Origin: Oegoconia quadripuncta
Taxonomy: Eukaryota > Arthropoda > Insecta > Lepidoptera > Autostichidae
Direction of reading: 5' to 3'
NCBI GenBank assembly: GCA_949316235.1
Contig: OX438747.1
Span: forward strand, 27,160,618-27,224,617
Length of the DNA stretch: 64,000 nucleotides
Both the position numbers and the translations under genes were made by a program. Shown piece after piece: positions 36,516 to 46,828 of the stretch. A model generated the notes under the pieces. That model was given only the letters and a program-made list of their open reading frames with translations. It searched no databases and had not been told where the DNA came from. Positions within the stretch are counted from its first letter, which is position 1. Every line of letters starts with the position of its first letter.

Positions 36516-36523
36516 TGACGTCA
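36516..36523. promoter_or_regulatory. CRE-like palindrome TGACGTCA
   Basis: A perfect TGACGTCA lies about 260 bp upstream of the klg start codon, in a GC-richer patch with GACAGCGCGCGCATTGACGT. This is the consensus for CREB/ATF-type bZIP factors; function here is unproven and the site may be intronic. Confidence 0.35.
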
Positions 36524-36567
36524 TAAAGGATAGCAATTCCTAAAGCAATTGAGTTAGGCTCTCTGAA

Positions 36568-36761
36568 TGCTGTTTGGTGTAGTGGTAAGAAACTCTGACT
36601 GTTATCCCAAAAGGTCGCGGGTTTGCTAAGGGCATGTGTTTGTATGATGAATACAGACATGTGTTCTCGAGTTATCGATGTTTTTCATTTTTATATATAT
36701 ATTTTTGGTTTTTAACATAGGTGTGATTGAGGTCAATAGAAACCCGTCGTGCAAAAAAAAA
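36568..36761 (+). mobile_element. SINE-B head joined to SINE-A 3' end
   Basis: 36568-36707 is SINE-B (TGTTTGGTGTAGTGGTAAGA, TTGTATGATGAATACAGACA). 36708-36761 is the 3' end of SINE-A (TAGGTGTGATTGAGGTCAAT, CGTCGTGCAAAAAAAAA). Probably a truncation junction. Confidence 0.7.
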
Positions 36762-36764
36762 GAA

Positions 36765-36864
36765 GCAACGCCTTGAGCAAGCAGTAGCTTAAATCCAAAA
36801 ATCGGACTAATTTAAGTGTACCGTGTGTACCTACAAAATAAAGCATATTATGACTTTGATTTAA
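36765..36864 (+). mobile_element. LINE-a 3' tail
   Basis: CCTTGAGCAAGCAGTAGCTT to AAATAAAGCATATTATGACT, TTGATTT. Confidence 0.75.
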
Positions 36865-37095
36865 GGATAAACGAGTTTCATCAAACATGGCTTAACCTGT
36901 CCCCTCGTTACTTCCAGATAGCCTGTTTCACAAGCACGCATTCTAGTATATCACAGATGTTCAATGACCCTTCAGCAGAAATTGTACAACTGCTACAAAG
37001 TTGCATCAAATACAAAATTATCGTAAATTATTCGCTCTGTTGGTAACTTAATTAAGGGAGTGTATACATTGAAGGCCTAGAAGAACATGCATGGC

Positions 37096-37266
37096 TTTTT
37101 TTTATGCACGACGGGTTCGTACTTGACCTCAATCACACCTGATGTTAAGTGAAGACGAGGTCGAAGGTGGAAGTGTACTGACCCAGAAACCCCAACACAT
37201 TTGGAGGACTGGCTATCTTATCTCTGACAACCGGAACACAACAATGCTATTAACAATGTTGCTTGG
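37096..37266 (-). mobile_element. SINE-A, 3' half
   Basis: TTTTATGCACGACGGGTTCG to AACAATGCTATTAACAATGT; head missing. Confidence 0.85.
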
Positions 37267-37353
37267 CCATCTTGTTTGTGAAAATTATGGCACAAAATCT
37301 TAGCGCCATCTGTTGCATGGCTTATAATATTACTGTATTGTATGTATGGCATG

Positions 37354-37777
37354 TATTGGGTATTTACCTATGAAATTGGAGTTTTTTTTCTTCGTTAATC
37401 AATTATGTACCAATTCCTGCGATTTTCTTAGCTATATCCAAATTTGTTTTTATTTGGAAAATGGAATATTATTTCAAGGTTTTAGATGAAATATTTTTTA
37501 ATACCTGGGCTAAAAAACATAATAAAAAAAAATTGAACAGACCTCTTTTCATGTGCTTCCCATATCATTTCTTAGATTCGTTGAAACTTTTATAAAGCGG
37601 TTACTTTTAAAAATTAACGCTGCCTATACTTAACTTAATGTTATCCGATAATACACACAAAGTTTAGCTAAATTTTGATTTGTCGTTCCCAAAAAAAATC
37701 ATAAATGTTTGTATGGGGAAAACAGCCTTAATGAAATTCTACATACAAAACGCCAATTTCATAGGTAAGGACCTAAT
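37354..37777 (+). mobile_element. mariner-type MITE-M, full copy
   Basis: TTGGGTATTTACCTATGAAA on the left, TTAGGTCCTTACCTATGAAA on minus at the right; interior as at 17005-17435. Confidence 0.78.
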
Positions 37778-37937
37778 ACTATATGTTGACTGTGAAAGTG
37801 TATGTATTATATTCTTTTGAACATAGTGAAACGTTTTAAAAGGAAACTTTGTGAAACAATGGAATACTAGATTACTTACTGATTCTATCCAGTGCTAAAT
37901 TCATTCATTTTGTCGAATATTTAGGTTTATATTTGAT

Positions 37938-38180
37938 GACGTGGTAGCAACTCTGACCACTATACCAAAAGTTGCGGGTTCGAATCCCGCTAGGGGCATA
38001 TGTTTGTGTGATGAATACGGACATGTGTACCCGAGTCATGGATGTTTTCATTTATAATAAGTATTTATTTGCAAAAAAAATATATATTTATGTAGTATAT
38101 CAACCATCTCATATTCACAACACAAGCCTATAGTTGCTTACTGTGGAACTAGATGGCGCTGTGTGTATTAAAAAAAAAGA
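37938..38180 (+). mobile_element. SINE-B, near full length
   Basis: GACGTGGTAGCAACTCTGAC (head deletion), B box GGTTCGAATCCCGCTAGGGG, body to GAACTAGATGGCGCTGTGTG and an A-run. Confidence 0.82.
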
Positions 38181-38213
38181 AAAGGGAAACAGCCTGACTA
38201 TTATTACAGATGA

Positions 38214-38415
38214 CTGATTAGTGTAGTGGATAGTGACCCTGTCAGCGAAACCAACGGTTGCGGGTTCGAATCCCGCGAGTGGTACATGTTTGTGTGATGA
38301 ATACGGACATGGGTACCCCAGTCATGGATGTTTTCATTTATAATAAGTATTTATTTACAAAAAAAAAGTATTTATGTAGTATATCAACCATCTGGTATCC
38401 ACAACACACACAACC
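38214..38415 (+). mobile_element. chimeric SINE: SINE-C head on SINE-B body
   Basis: Head GTGTAGTGGATAGTGACCCT, GTCAGCGAAACCAACGGTTG is SINE-C. The body GATGAATACGGACATGGGTA, TAAGTATTTATTTACAAAAA, ATCAACCATCTGGTATCCAC is SINE-B, nearly identical to the neighbour at 37938. Confidence 0.8.
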
Positions 38416-38529
38416 GTCAATTTGCAAAACGACCGATGGGCCAACCAACCACACACGATTTCGATGATATTACATAATAGGCCCCGGAGCACCAACAGTG
38501 ACTTATAAAGGTTATTTAATCTAATTATA

Positions 38530-38756
38530 TAATATTATAAATGTGAAAGTTTGGATGTTTGTTTGTTGCTCGATCACGGCGAAACGGACGAACGCATTTG
38601 GATGAAATTTGGTATATAGGTAGAACATACCCTGGATTAAGATATAGGATATTTTTTATCCCGATATAGGGAGTAGTTACGGCGGGATAAACAAGTTTAA
38701 GTTCGTAAGTGCGTGATAAATTTATTCCACGCAAGCGAAGCCGCGGACGGATAGCG
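38530..38756 (+). mobile_element. Helitron-like (HL family) copy
   Basis: AATATTATAAATGTGAAAGT, ACATACCCTGGATTAAGATA, ending GCGAAGCCGCGGACGGATAG. Contains a small duplication near 38700. Confidence 0.65.
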
Positions 38757-39065
38757 TTGATGATATATGTAATATTGGATGGAAAAGCAATTTGTAAACG
38801 TATAATTGAAATGCATGTTTAGATGTCAAAAAACATCAAAAAAACCACCCCTAGGGCGATGCAAAGAGAAAATAAATAAATAATCACGTGCAATAACTAC
38901 CCGCACCCTTAATATCTTGTTCCGTGTGATTGATGCCGTAAGTGTGGGGACAGGCGCAGTTAAGGGGAAGTACTCCCTTGTCGACTAAAAGTATTAATTT
39001 AAATACATAAATCTCCTAAATGAATAAAATTTAAGTCTTAAAGTAAGCAAAGCTTGTTCAATGGA
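38757..39065. other. stretch 5' of klg, nothing recognised
   Basis: AT-rich; no assignment. Confidence 0.3.
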
Positions 39066-39376
39066 TTTTTTTTAAGCACGACGGGTTCGTAGTTGACCTC
39101 AATCACACCTGATGTTATGTGAAGAGGTCGAAGGTGGAAGCGTACTGACCCGGAACACATTTCGGGGACTAGCTATCTTATCTCTGACAACCGGAACACA
39201 ACAATGCTATTAACATTGCTGTTTGGCGGCAGATTTAGATAAGATGGTGGTAGCTAGCCAGGCGGACATTTAAAATGCCCTGCCACCAACGAAACCGAGT
39301 ACCTACTTAAACATGTACCCCGTTGGGGATCGAACCCGCGACCTCCGAATATTTACATTGAGCCACGGAGGCGGTT
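39066..39376 (-). mobile_element. SINE-A, full length with deletions
   Basis: TTTTTTAAGCACGACGGGTT to TGAGCCACGGAGGCGGTT; the head lacks about 18 bp (CGTAAACCCAATGTTG part). Confidence 0.85.
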
Positions 39377-39384
39377 ATACTACT

Positions 39385-39870
39385 ATACTGGATACTAGAT
39401 AACGGATAAACATACATAAATATTAGGTCCTTACCTATGAAATTGGCGTTTTGTATGAAGAATTTCATTAAGACTGTTTTCTCCGTACAAACATTTTGGT
39501 TTTTTTTTGGGAACGGCAAATCCAAATTTAGCTAAACTTTGTGTGTATTAGCAGCGTTAATTTTTAAAAGTAACCCCTTTATAAAAGTTTCAGCGAATCT
39601 AAGAAATGATTATGGGAAGCACATGAAAAGAGCTCTGTTAAAATTTTTTTATTACGTGATTTCATGTGAAACCTTGAAATAATATTCCATTTTCCAATTA
39701 AAAAACAAATTTGGATATAGCTTTGAAAATCACAAGAATCGGTACATATGATTAACGAAGAAAAAAAACTCCAATTTCAAAGGTAAAGAAAGAAAGGTGT
39801 TCATCACACAAGCATTTACCCGCCGCACACAGTTGGTTTCGCTGGCAGGGTCACTGATACTACAATAATA
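39385..39870 (-). mobile_element. SINE-C split by MITE-M
   Basis: 39385-39422 (ACTAGATAACGGATAAACAT) and 39788-39870 (TTCATCACACAAGCATTTAC, GTTGGTTTCGCTGGCAGGGT) are two parts of one SINE-C. Confidence 0.65.
39423..39787 (-). mobile_element. mariner-type MITE-M inside SINE-C
   Basis: It starts TTAGGTCCTTACCTATGAAA and ends AACTCCAATTTCAAAGGTAA; the interior is reversed relative to 17005. Confidence 0.78.
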
Positions 39871-39871
39871 C

Positions 39872-39963
39872 GAAAAACTTACATAGGTGCCTGACTATTT
39901 AGATGATAATCATCTCTGGACATAACCATCTTGTTGGTAAGCCAGAAGATTTTCACAATTAAA
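39872..39963 (+). mobile_element. LINE-a fragment
   Basis: CTGACTATTTAGATGATAAT, CATCTCTGGACATAACCATC; cut by the HL element that follows. Confidence 0.65.
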
Positions 39964-39971
39964 TCTAATCT

Positions 39972-40104
39972 AATATTATAAATGACAAAGATTGGATGTT
40001 TGTTTATTTGTTGTTCAATCATGGCGAAACGGATGAACAGATTTGGATGAAATTTTGTACAGAGAACATATTCTGGATTAAGACATAATCCAGAATATGT
40101 TCTC
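39972..40104 (+). mobile_element. Helitron-like (HL family) fragment ending in a perfect hairpin
   Basis: AATATTATAAATGACAAAGA to GAACATATTCTGGATTA, then a perfect 19-bp stem with 5-nt loop (40062-40080 and 40086-40104). Confidence 0.7.
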
Positions 40105-40172
40105 AAATATAAGAGAGAGTCCGATAAAATATCAGACAAGTAAAGATAAAACAGAAATTTAATAGAATAACA

Positions 40173-40412
40173 GACGACCTGTTTGGTGTAGTGGTTAGAA
40201 ACTCTGACTGCTATACCAAAAGGTTGCGGGTTCAAGTCCCGCTAGGGGCAAATGTTTGTATGATGAATATAGAGACGTGTTCCCGAGTTTTGGATGTTTT
40301 TCATTTATATATGAATTTATTTACAAAAAAAAATATATTTGTGTGGTATACACAACACAAGCCTATAGTTGCTTAATGTGGAACTAGATGGCGCTGTACA
40401 GCGCCATCTAGT
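40173..40412 (+). mobile_element. SINE-B, full length, ending in a 30-bp palindrome
   Basis: GACGACCTGTTTGGTGTAGT, B-box region GGTTCAAGTCCCGCTAGGGG, body to ACTAGATGGCGCTGT, which is followed at once by its own reverse complement (40383-40412). AT-rich TAATAATAAATAATAATAAT follows. Confidence 0.88.
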
Positions 40413-40659
40413 GTGTGAGTATAAACAATAATAATAAATAATAATAATAAATAATAATAATTTATTTTTTTACTATATGTATGTATGTGTATTTATCTAT
40501 ATTATATATAAGTATAATATGTATCCGCGTATATATTATTATGTGTCTGTTTTATGATTGGATTATAAGTATAAATATAAGTATGTGTACTGTATGTATA
40601 GTCGTGTATGTATATTATAGAGAAAAGGCTGACTTACTATTATTATTATAAGTATATAA

Positions 40660-40915
40660 TTCAGTGGTTAACTGTTATTGGCTTCCTGAATAATATATTT
40701 TTAAAACTTCTTTAATTGCGTTATGAATTGGTTTGTTTTATCTAAATTTTTTAGACTGTTCGGTATATCATTATAAATTTTTATTGTCATAGAGTGGGGA
40801 CCTGTTGTAAATAATTTTAGTTTAGAAAATTGGGTTTTTAATGTGTTTTGTGTGCGGATATTTCGTTTATAGAGTCGGATGCTTTTTGACAAACTTGCAA
40901 GCTTCCAAGAATAAT
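40660..40915 (-). pseudogene. LINE reverse transcriptase C-terminal fragment
   Basis: The minus frame reads SIRLYKRNIRTQNTLKTQFS, TTGPHSMTIKIYNDIPNSLK, NLDKTNQFITQLKKF. The G-x-x-x-YNxIPxxLK pattern is the familiar end of LINE RTs; 5'-truncated. Confidence 0.65.
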
Positions 40916-40920
40916 TAATA

Positions 40921-41015
40921 AATAATAATAATAAATATCTTTAGACATGCACACAGCGCCATCAAGTTGTTCCTGTTGTTCTGTGTATGCCCAAGGATAT
41001 TTATTTATTTATTGG
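40921..41015 (-). mobile_element. SINE-B tail fragment
   Basis: AAATATCTTTAGACATGCAC, ACAGCGCCATCAAGTTGTTC. Confidence 0.55.
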
Positions 41016-41430
41016 TTGGCTCATTGCTCGCTCGGCAATTTGACGGTTTCGTATTGGTTAACGTAATCGATGACGATACCGATTACGTAATCTAAGGGCG
41101 TATCGTGACCCGATGGGAGTTTTACTGAAGAATATCTAGTTTCATGACTTACCCTTAACAGCATTCCTTTGTTGCGTTTGTTTCCAGAGGGGTCTATGTT
41201 TGGCCTTAGGGGCGGGACATGCAGTTATATTGGGGGATATTTCACGCGTAATACATTTTTTTAACTTATTGGAAAAATCAAAATCACCCTCTTTAAATCG
41301 TGGTTAAAAATTATGAGGATATTTTGGCAATTTCTGCGAGACACTTTACAAAAAGGAGAAAGAAATTACTGCACTTTTTTACATTTATGTGTTAATCTGT
41401 GTTGTGTCTGTATGTGTCTTTGCCTAGACG
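41016..41430. other. stretch 5' of klg, nothing recognised
   Basis: Includes ACGTAATCGATGACGATACC and its partial inverse ATTACGTAATC; otherwise unremarkable. Confidence 0.3.
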
Positions 41431-41763
41431 TTTTTTTTATTATGCACAACGGGTTTGTACTTGACCTATCACACCTGATGTTAAATGAAGATGAAGTCGA
41501 AGGTGGCAGCGTACTGACCCGGAAACCCCAACACATTTGGGGAACTGGCTATCTTATCTCTGACAACCGGAATACAACAATGCAATTAACATTGCTGCTT
41601 GGCGGCAGATTTAGATAAAATGGTGGTAGCTAGCCAGGCGGACATTTATGTTGCCCTACCACCAACCAAACCGAGTACTTAAACGTGTACCCCGCTGGGG
41701 ATCGAACCCGCGACCTCCGAATCGTAAACCCAATGTTGTTTACATCGAGCCACGGAGGCGGTT
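41431..41763 (-). mobile_element. SINE-A, full length
   Basis: TTTTTTTATTATGCACAACG to CGAGCCACGGAGGCGGTT. Confidence 0.88.
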
Positions 41764-42059
41764 AACTTAAATAGTTATTACTGATGCGACTGCTAGACAC
41801 ACACAAACTCCCCCTTTGTTTTTCGTAGGGTGTTAACTGAGTTCATAACACACCCACTATTTTCCCTACTGTACCAGTAAAGATCGTCTAAACAGCTATT
41901 TAACACGTATTTGGTTCCAATCACTGTAATCCCAGTCACTGGTTTAACAATATTACATACCACATCATACAACAACATGCAGTAACACAACTTTAACAGG
42001 AATGTCCTGTCTTTATGCAACAAGCGACTGTAACTCATCTGCTCTGGGTGCGACAGTAA

Positions 42060-42247
42060 GGCCCGTATTAATAAACCAATCTCAATACAAGTCTTGAGGC
42101 CGTATCAACCGAGATGCGTCTTAAGCAGTTGACGATATCTCAAGCTCCATGCTAATTTATAAACCAATCTTGAGGTTTACGCAGCTGAAATCACCTTCGC
42201 CTCAGAGGCGAATGAATGATAGTCTTGAGTTCCGTTTATTAATAATA
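42060..42247 (-). mobile_element. MITE-N copy 4, half
   Basis: GGCCCGTATTAATAAACCAA to GATAGTCTTGAGTTCCGTTT; the other half is missing and SINE-B sequence follows. Confidence 0.8.
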
Positions 42248-42257
42248 ATGAATTGAT

Positions 42258-42320
42258 TCGAAACCGCGACCATTTGGTATAGTAGCAGAGTTTCTAACCA
42301 CTACACCAAACAGGTCGTCA
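42258..42320 (-). mobile_element. SINE-B head fragment
   Basis: ACCGCGACCATTTGGTATAG, ACTACACCAAACAGGTCGTC. Confidence 0.75.
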
Positions 42321-42460
42321 AATGTTATATCTTATGTGTATGCGTATGAGTATGTGTGTGCGTGTGTGCATGAGCCTCAAATTTAGGTAACAATTCTGAG
42401 AGAGGCAATCTCTTTGTAGTTTAAGGTTTTGAGCAAGAGCACGCTTTTTTACACTCCTAG

Positions 42461-42770
42461 ACCCGTATTAATAAACCATTCTCAAGATTGAGAACAGTCT
42501 TGTGACCGGTCTCAAGTAAACGTGTTGATTAATAAACCTAACTTGAGACCTGAAAAGCACGTGCATATTCAAGCACTTATTAATAAACGAAACTCAAGAC
42601 TATCATTCATTCGCCGCAGAGGCGAATATTTGAGAAGTGATCTCAGCTGTGTAGACCTGAAGATTGTTTTAAAATTAGCACGGAGCTTGAGATAGCGTCA
42701 ACTGCTTAAAACGCATCTCGGTTGATTCAGCCTCAAGACTTGTATTGAGATTGATTTATTAATACGGGTC
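42461..42770 (+). mobile_element. MITE-N copy 5, complete with deletions
   Basis: CCCGTATTAATAAACCATTC at left, TTTATTAATACGGGT at right; interior shortened around the GTACTCACTTGAGAGGTGCG part. Confidence 0.82.
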
Positions 42771-43798
42771 TTCGTGTCATAGAGTAAATGTTTAAGAGGC
42801 TGAAACATCTAAATTGAACCGAATGAGGTTCGTTTTGTGTAAAACCTACAAAATGGCGAGCCAACCTTGACCAATCAGAATATCAGTCCTACACTAGAAC
42901 AACCGACTAAGACCAGTTGGACAGCCGATACGGAGGAAAAGGGAAGATCTTCCACGGGCCCGTTGGTATGCCGGGACCATTGTCCAACTGGAAGTATTAG
43001 CGTCTTCTAATTATTTGAGTTGAAGTTTAGTGACAATGCCAATGATGTAAAGTAGTAACTCATCATTATAATATAGTCGAACGTAGATAGACAACTTCAA
43101 ATGATGTACGTACCTATATGACTAAAATAATTACACTGTTTATTTATTTGTTTCGCCGTGTCTGAAACATTCTGGTCGCAAACTTATTTTTGAAAACATA
43201 CTATGAATACTTATATATTTATATTTCAATAAATCACCCATGTTATAATAATAGTATTTTGTGTTGCTTTTTATTTGCCGTGTCTGAAACATTTGTGCTC
43301 GCGAACAGCGCCACCTGTTTCATTTAGGAGAGCTCTAACTCAAAGTTGAGTTTGCAAGAGGGTTTCCCGTAAGCTCGACTCGCCTGACAGTGCGCATATT
43401 GACCGTGTCGCAGACGCAGCGCTGCTTTATCGAACATTAAGTGGGCGTATCCATTGCTCAAGGTCGTTGGCTCTAGTCAGCGTCGTTGGAACGACCCGTT
43501 CCCTCCACTTAGATACCCCTCTCACCCCGCACCCGCATGGTTACCCTCCAACTGTAACTTGAAAGATGGATTACTCCCTCTAGTTACGCTGTGGTTGTAC
43601 AGCGCGCTATGCGTTAGTTATACGATAATACTATTACTGCCCCCCGACAGCACTTGTGTGTGCGTTGGAATAAAAACGTAGGGGAACAAACAAAGCAGCT
43701 GTGATTGTAGATATGGATTTGCACTACGAGCTAATGGGATTGGTTGGTCTGAATTATTTAAAATAGTTTGTACGTATTGTCTTTTTTTTCATCAACAG
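42771..43798. other. 1-kb stretch 5' of klg, unique-looking, partly GC-richer
   Basis: GCCGTGTCTGAAACATT occurs twice (43154, 43289). 43320-43690 is GC-richer with an ORF from 43454 that shows no known motif. It may be an LTR or a noncoding exon; neither is shown. Confidence 0.3.
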
Positions 43799-43879
43799 GC
43801 TTTTACGTTTGGGTTACAGTGTCCTCTCACTAGGAGAGGGTATGGGCAATAATCCACCACGCGGGCCCAGTGCGGTGCA
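43799..43879 (-). mobile_element. SINE-D-related fragment
   Basis: CTCTCACTAGGAGAGGGTAT, GGGCAATAATCCACCACGCG, GGCCCAGTGCGG: on minus the familiar CCGCACTGGGCC-CGTGGTGGATTAT block. Confidence 0.65.
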
Positions 43880-43942
43880 TTTTTTTTTTTTTTTTTTTTT
43901 TTTATATGAGAGAGCGGCAAACGAGCATGCGGGTCACCTGAT
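43880..43942 (-). mobile_element. LINE-b 3' tip
   Basis: A T-run of about 24, ATATGAGAGAGCGGCAAACG, AGCATGCGGGTCACCTGAT. Confidence 0.75.
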
Positions 43943-44124
43943 TGTGTCAGATTAGTGACCACCTGACAGTCAGTCAGCGGCGTGCCCTCCATATAGGCAG
44001 AAAGACAGATAGTTTCCTCGAAATGTATTGTCAAGAAAGCTGATTCTTACTGACGGGAACAGAAAATATTCTCAACAGTTGCGAAGATTGCGAAAAGAGT
44101 AAGTTATTATTTTGTAGTTATATT

Positions 44125-44375
44125 CCTTTTTTTTATGATTACTGGATACGCGTTTGACCACAATCTCACCTGATGCGAAGTGACGATGTGGCCGAAGATG
44201 AAGCACGCGATCTCAGTAGATGCCTATTCACCCTGCTCTTGAATATCCCAAGGTTGTAGGATTCAGGAAACAGTGACGCCGGAAGGGAGTTCCATGCCTT
44301 GGCTGTTTGCATTATGAGTTAAGAGTCGAACCGCTTAGTGCGAATGTTCGGTATGTTAACTACATACGGGTGGAA
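44125..44375 (-). mobile_element. LINE-c 3' end
   Basis: TTTTTTTATGATTACTGGAT, GACCACAATCTCACCTGATG, ATTCACCCTGCTCTTGAATA, CGGAAGGGAGTTCCATGCCT: reverse of 25070-25248. Confidence 0.8.
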
Positions 44376-44378
44376 TCC

Positions 44379-44520
44379 CAACACCAAAAGGGTCACAGAT
44401 GCGTTGCCGGCCTTTGAGGAAGGTGTAGGCTCGTTTCTTGAAGGTTCCAATGTCGTACTCGTTCGGCAATACCGCTGCAGGAAGTCCGTTCCACAGGGTG
44501 GTCGTACGTGGTAGGAAGTT
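44379..44520 (-). mobile_element. LINE-b C-terminal fragment
   Basis: On minus, [20 protein letters not shown] and [20 protein letters not shown]. It joins LINE-c sequence at 44375 with no spacer, so this is a composite of two related LINE ends. Confidence 0.8.
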
Positions 44521-44876
44521 ATAGTCCGACATAGGTAAAAATCGATTAAAATCGCAAAGTGTTTCCAACTATATCCGCATATCGATGTTCCACTGCAGGT
44601 CGTCGATTAATCATTCCTATAACAAACACTCATTCCACAGTAGGGCGGTATATGCAAATTAAACAGTCAATTGTACAGTACCCTTCGTTATATTAACAAT
44701 AAAATATACTCACATGCCAATTTGTTTGGGACTTTACGTCGGATTAATTTTAAATCCTCAAGGGATGCTTAAATCCTGCTTGGGAAACTATAAAATTCTC
44801 ATCAATTAGAAGAATTCGAACTACAGATTGTTATTTACACCCAGGAAAAACCAAATTGTTAACATCCAAACTGTCG

Positions 44877-45205
44877 CTTTTTTTTTTATGCACAACGGGT
44901 TGATACTTGACCTCAATCACACCTGATGTTGTGAAGATGAAGTCGAAGGTGGAAGCGTACTGACCCGGAAACCCCAATTTGGCGGACTGGCTAATTTATC
45001 TCTGACAACCGGAACACAACAATGCTATTAACATTGCTGTTTGGCGGCAGATTTAAATAAGATGGTGGTAGCTAGCCAGGCGGACATTTAAAATGCCCTA
45101 CCACCAACCAAAGCGAGTACTTAAACATGTACCTCGCTGAGGATCGAACCCGCGACCTCCGAATCGTAAACCCAATGTTGTTTACATTGAGCCACTGAGG
45201 CGGTT
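44877..45205 (-). mobile_element. SINE-A, full length
   Basis: TTTTTTTTTATGCACAACGG to TTGAGCCACTGAGGCGGTT. Confidence 0.88.
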
Positions 45206-45250
45206 TAATTCTGAAACCACTTTTAGTATGGAAGTCCAAGTATGAACTCC

Positions 45251-45330
45251 GGGTCAGTACGCTTCCACCTACGATCTCATCTTCACTTAACATCAGGTGT
45301 GATTGAGGTCAAATCAAATACGAACCTGTC
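45251..45330 (+). mobile_element. SINE-A 3' end fragment
   Basis: GGGTCAGTACGCTTCCACCT, CATCAGGTGTGATTGAGGTC. Confidence 0.8.
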
Positions 45331-45332
45331 AA

Positions 45333-45690
45333 AATCAAAATCAAAAAATGCTTTATTTTGTAGGTACGCAGGGTACACTTAAAATAGTCAGATTTTACAT
45401 TTTTAAAGCTACTGCTTGTTCAAAAGGCAATTTTCCCCTGAGAAGAACAAGCAAGAAACTCGAGAGGTCGCTCTTTAAAAAAAAGGTTTTTATATTACAA
45501 AATTATTATTTTATATTATAATATTTCATTGTTAATTGTGAAATAGCCTGGTTATGCGAACGGGCTGGTTATGTCCATGATTGTTTATCATCTAAATAAT
45601 CTGATATTTTATAATATGCTTTCTTAATAAGTTTCTGTTTTATAGTATCTTTAAATTTATTGAAGGGAAGATTACATACTGTCGTACATA
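45333..45690 (-). mobile_element. LINE-a C-terminus and 3' end
   Basis: AATCAAAATCAAAAAATGCT, CCCCTGAGAAGAACAAGCAA, ATCATCTAAATAATCTGATA; the coding end lies at 45580-45690. Confidence 0.8.
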
Positions 45691-45966
45691 AAAAAAAAGA
45701 ATGGTTATTTTGTATGGGTAATCGACAATTTTTTTATCGAATTCGACTATGGTTCATTGGGGAAAGTCGTTCGTAATCAAGAGTGACGTCATTGGAATTA
45801 CACGACTTCAAAAAACACTCTGTATTGGCAAATTTTTCAATCAACCAATCATTTATTTATTTGTGATACACAGGTGTACAGGTTATGATACATTAACTTA
45901 CAAATCTCTGTGATTAGCCAAATTGACATACAAATACGGTAGTCATGTTAAAATAGTCGTGAAAAG

Positions 45967-46214
45967 TGCTATTTTAGGTTATTTTTACTATATTATATTT
46001 TATTATTAGCTTGCGATCTGCCTATCATTCAATTTATACAGTCCACTTGCTCCTCAAACATCCCGTTGCTAACATTTTTTGGTCTCTGCTCTTGCTGTGA
46101 GGTGTTATTTTAGGTTATTTTTACAATTATATTTTATTATTAGCTTGCGATCTGCCTATCATTCAATTTATACAGTCCACTTGCTCCTCAAACATCGCGT
46201 AGCTAACATTTTAT
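45967..46214. repeat. 136-bp period tandem duplication
   Basis: Copy 1 about 45967-46078, copy 2 about 46103-46214. Both contain CTTGCGATCTGCCTATCATT and CACTTGCTCCTCAAACATC; only a few differences. Confidence 0.9.
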
Positions 46215-46431
46215 AAACAGCAGAATAAATTATGTCTGCTGTCCGTTTTTTTGCTGTAAATGAAGTAAAATAATCAGAAATATAATGATTACACCCCGTA
46301 TAGCTGTGTGACACACACTTGGTGGTCTCTCTAAAGAAAATAGCTTCGGACTTTTTCTTCTGGTAAGAATCCTTTATTTGCATAACTTCAAACGTTCCTT
46401 GCGTCCGGTACTAACTTGTTATGTCCAACTA

Positions 46432-46828
46432 TTAGGTCCTTACCTATGAAATTGGCGTTTCGTATGAAGAATTTTTAAGACTGTTTTCTCCATACAAACA
46501 TTTTTGTATTTTTTTTGGGAACGGCAAATCCAAATTTAGCTGAACTTTGTGTGTATTATTGGATTACATTAAGTTAAGTATGGGCAGTGTTGATTTTTAA
46601 AAGTAACCGCTTTTTAAAAGTTGCAGCGAATTTAAGAAATGATTATGGGAAGCACATGGAAAGAGCTCTGTTCAAATTTTTTTTATTATGTGATTTAGCC
46701 CAGAAATTAAAAAATATTTCAAATAAAACCTTGAAATAATGTTCCATTTTCCAAATAAAAATCAATTTTGGAAATAGCTTTGAAAATCTTAGGAATTCGC
46801 ACATAATGATTAACGAAGAAAAAAATAA
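46432..46828 (-). mobile_element. mariner-type MITE-M, one end lost
   Basis: It begins TTAGGTCCTTACCTATGAAA and runs to ATGATTAACGAAGAAAAAAA, where the second terminal repeat is missing. Confidence 0.75.

Noticed and set aside
43454..43681. ORF with hydrophobic C-terminal half in a GC-richer patch
   Set aside because: Short, no motif, no homologous copy in view; more likely mobile-element or chance.
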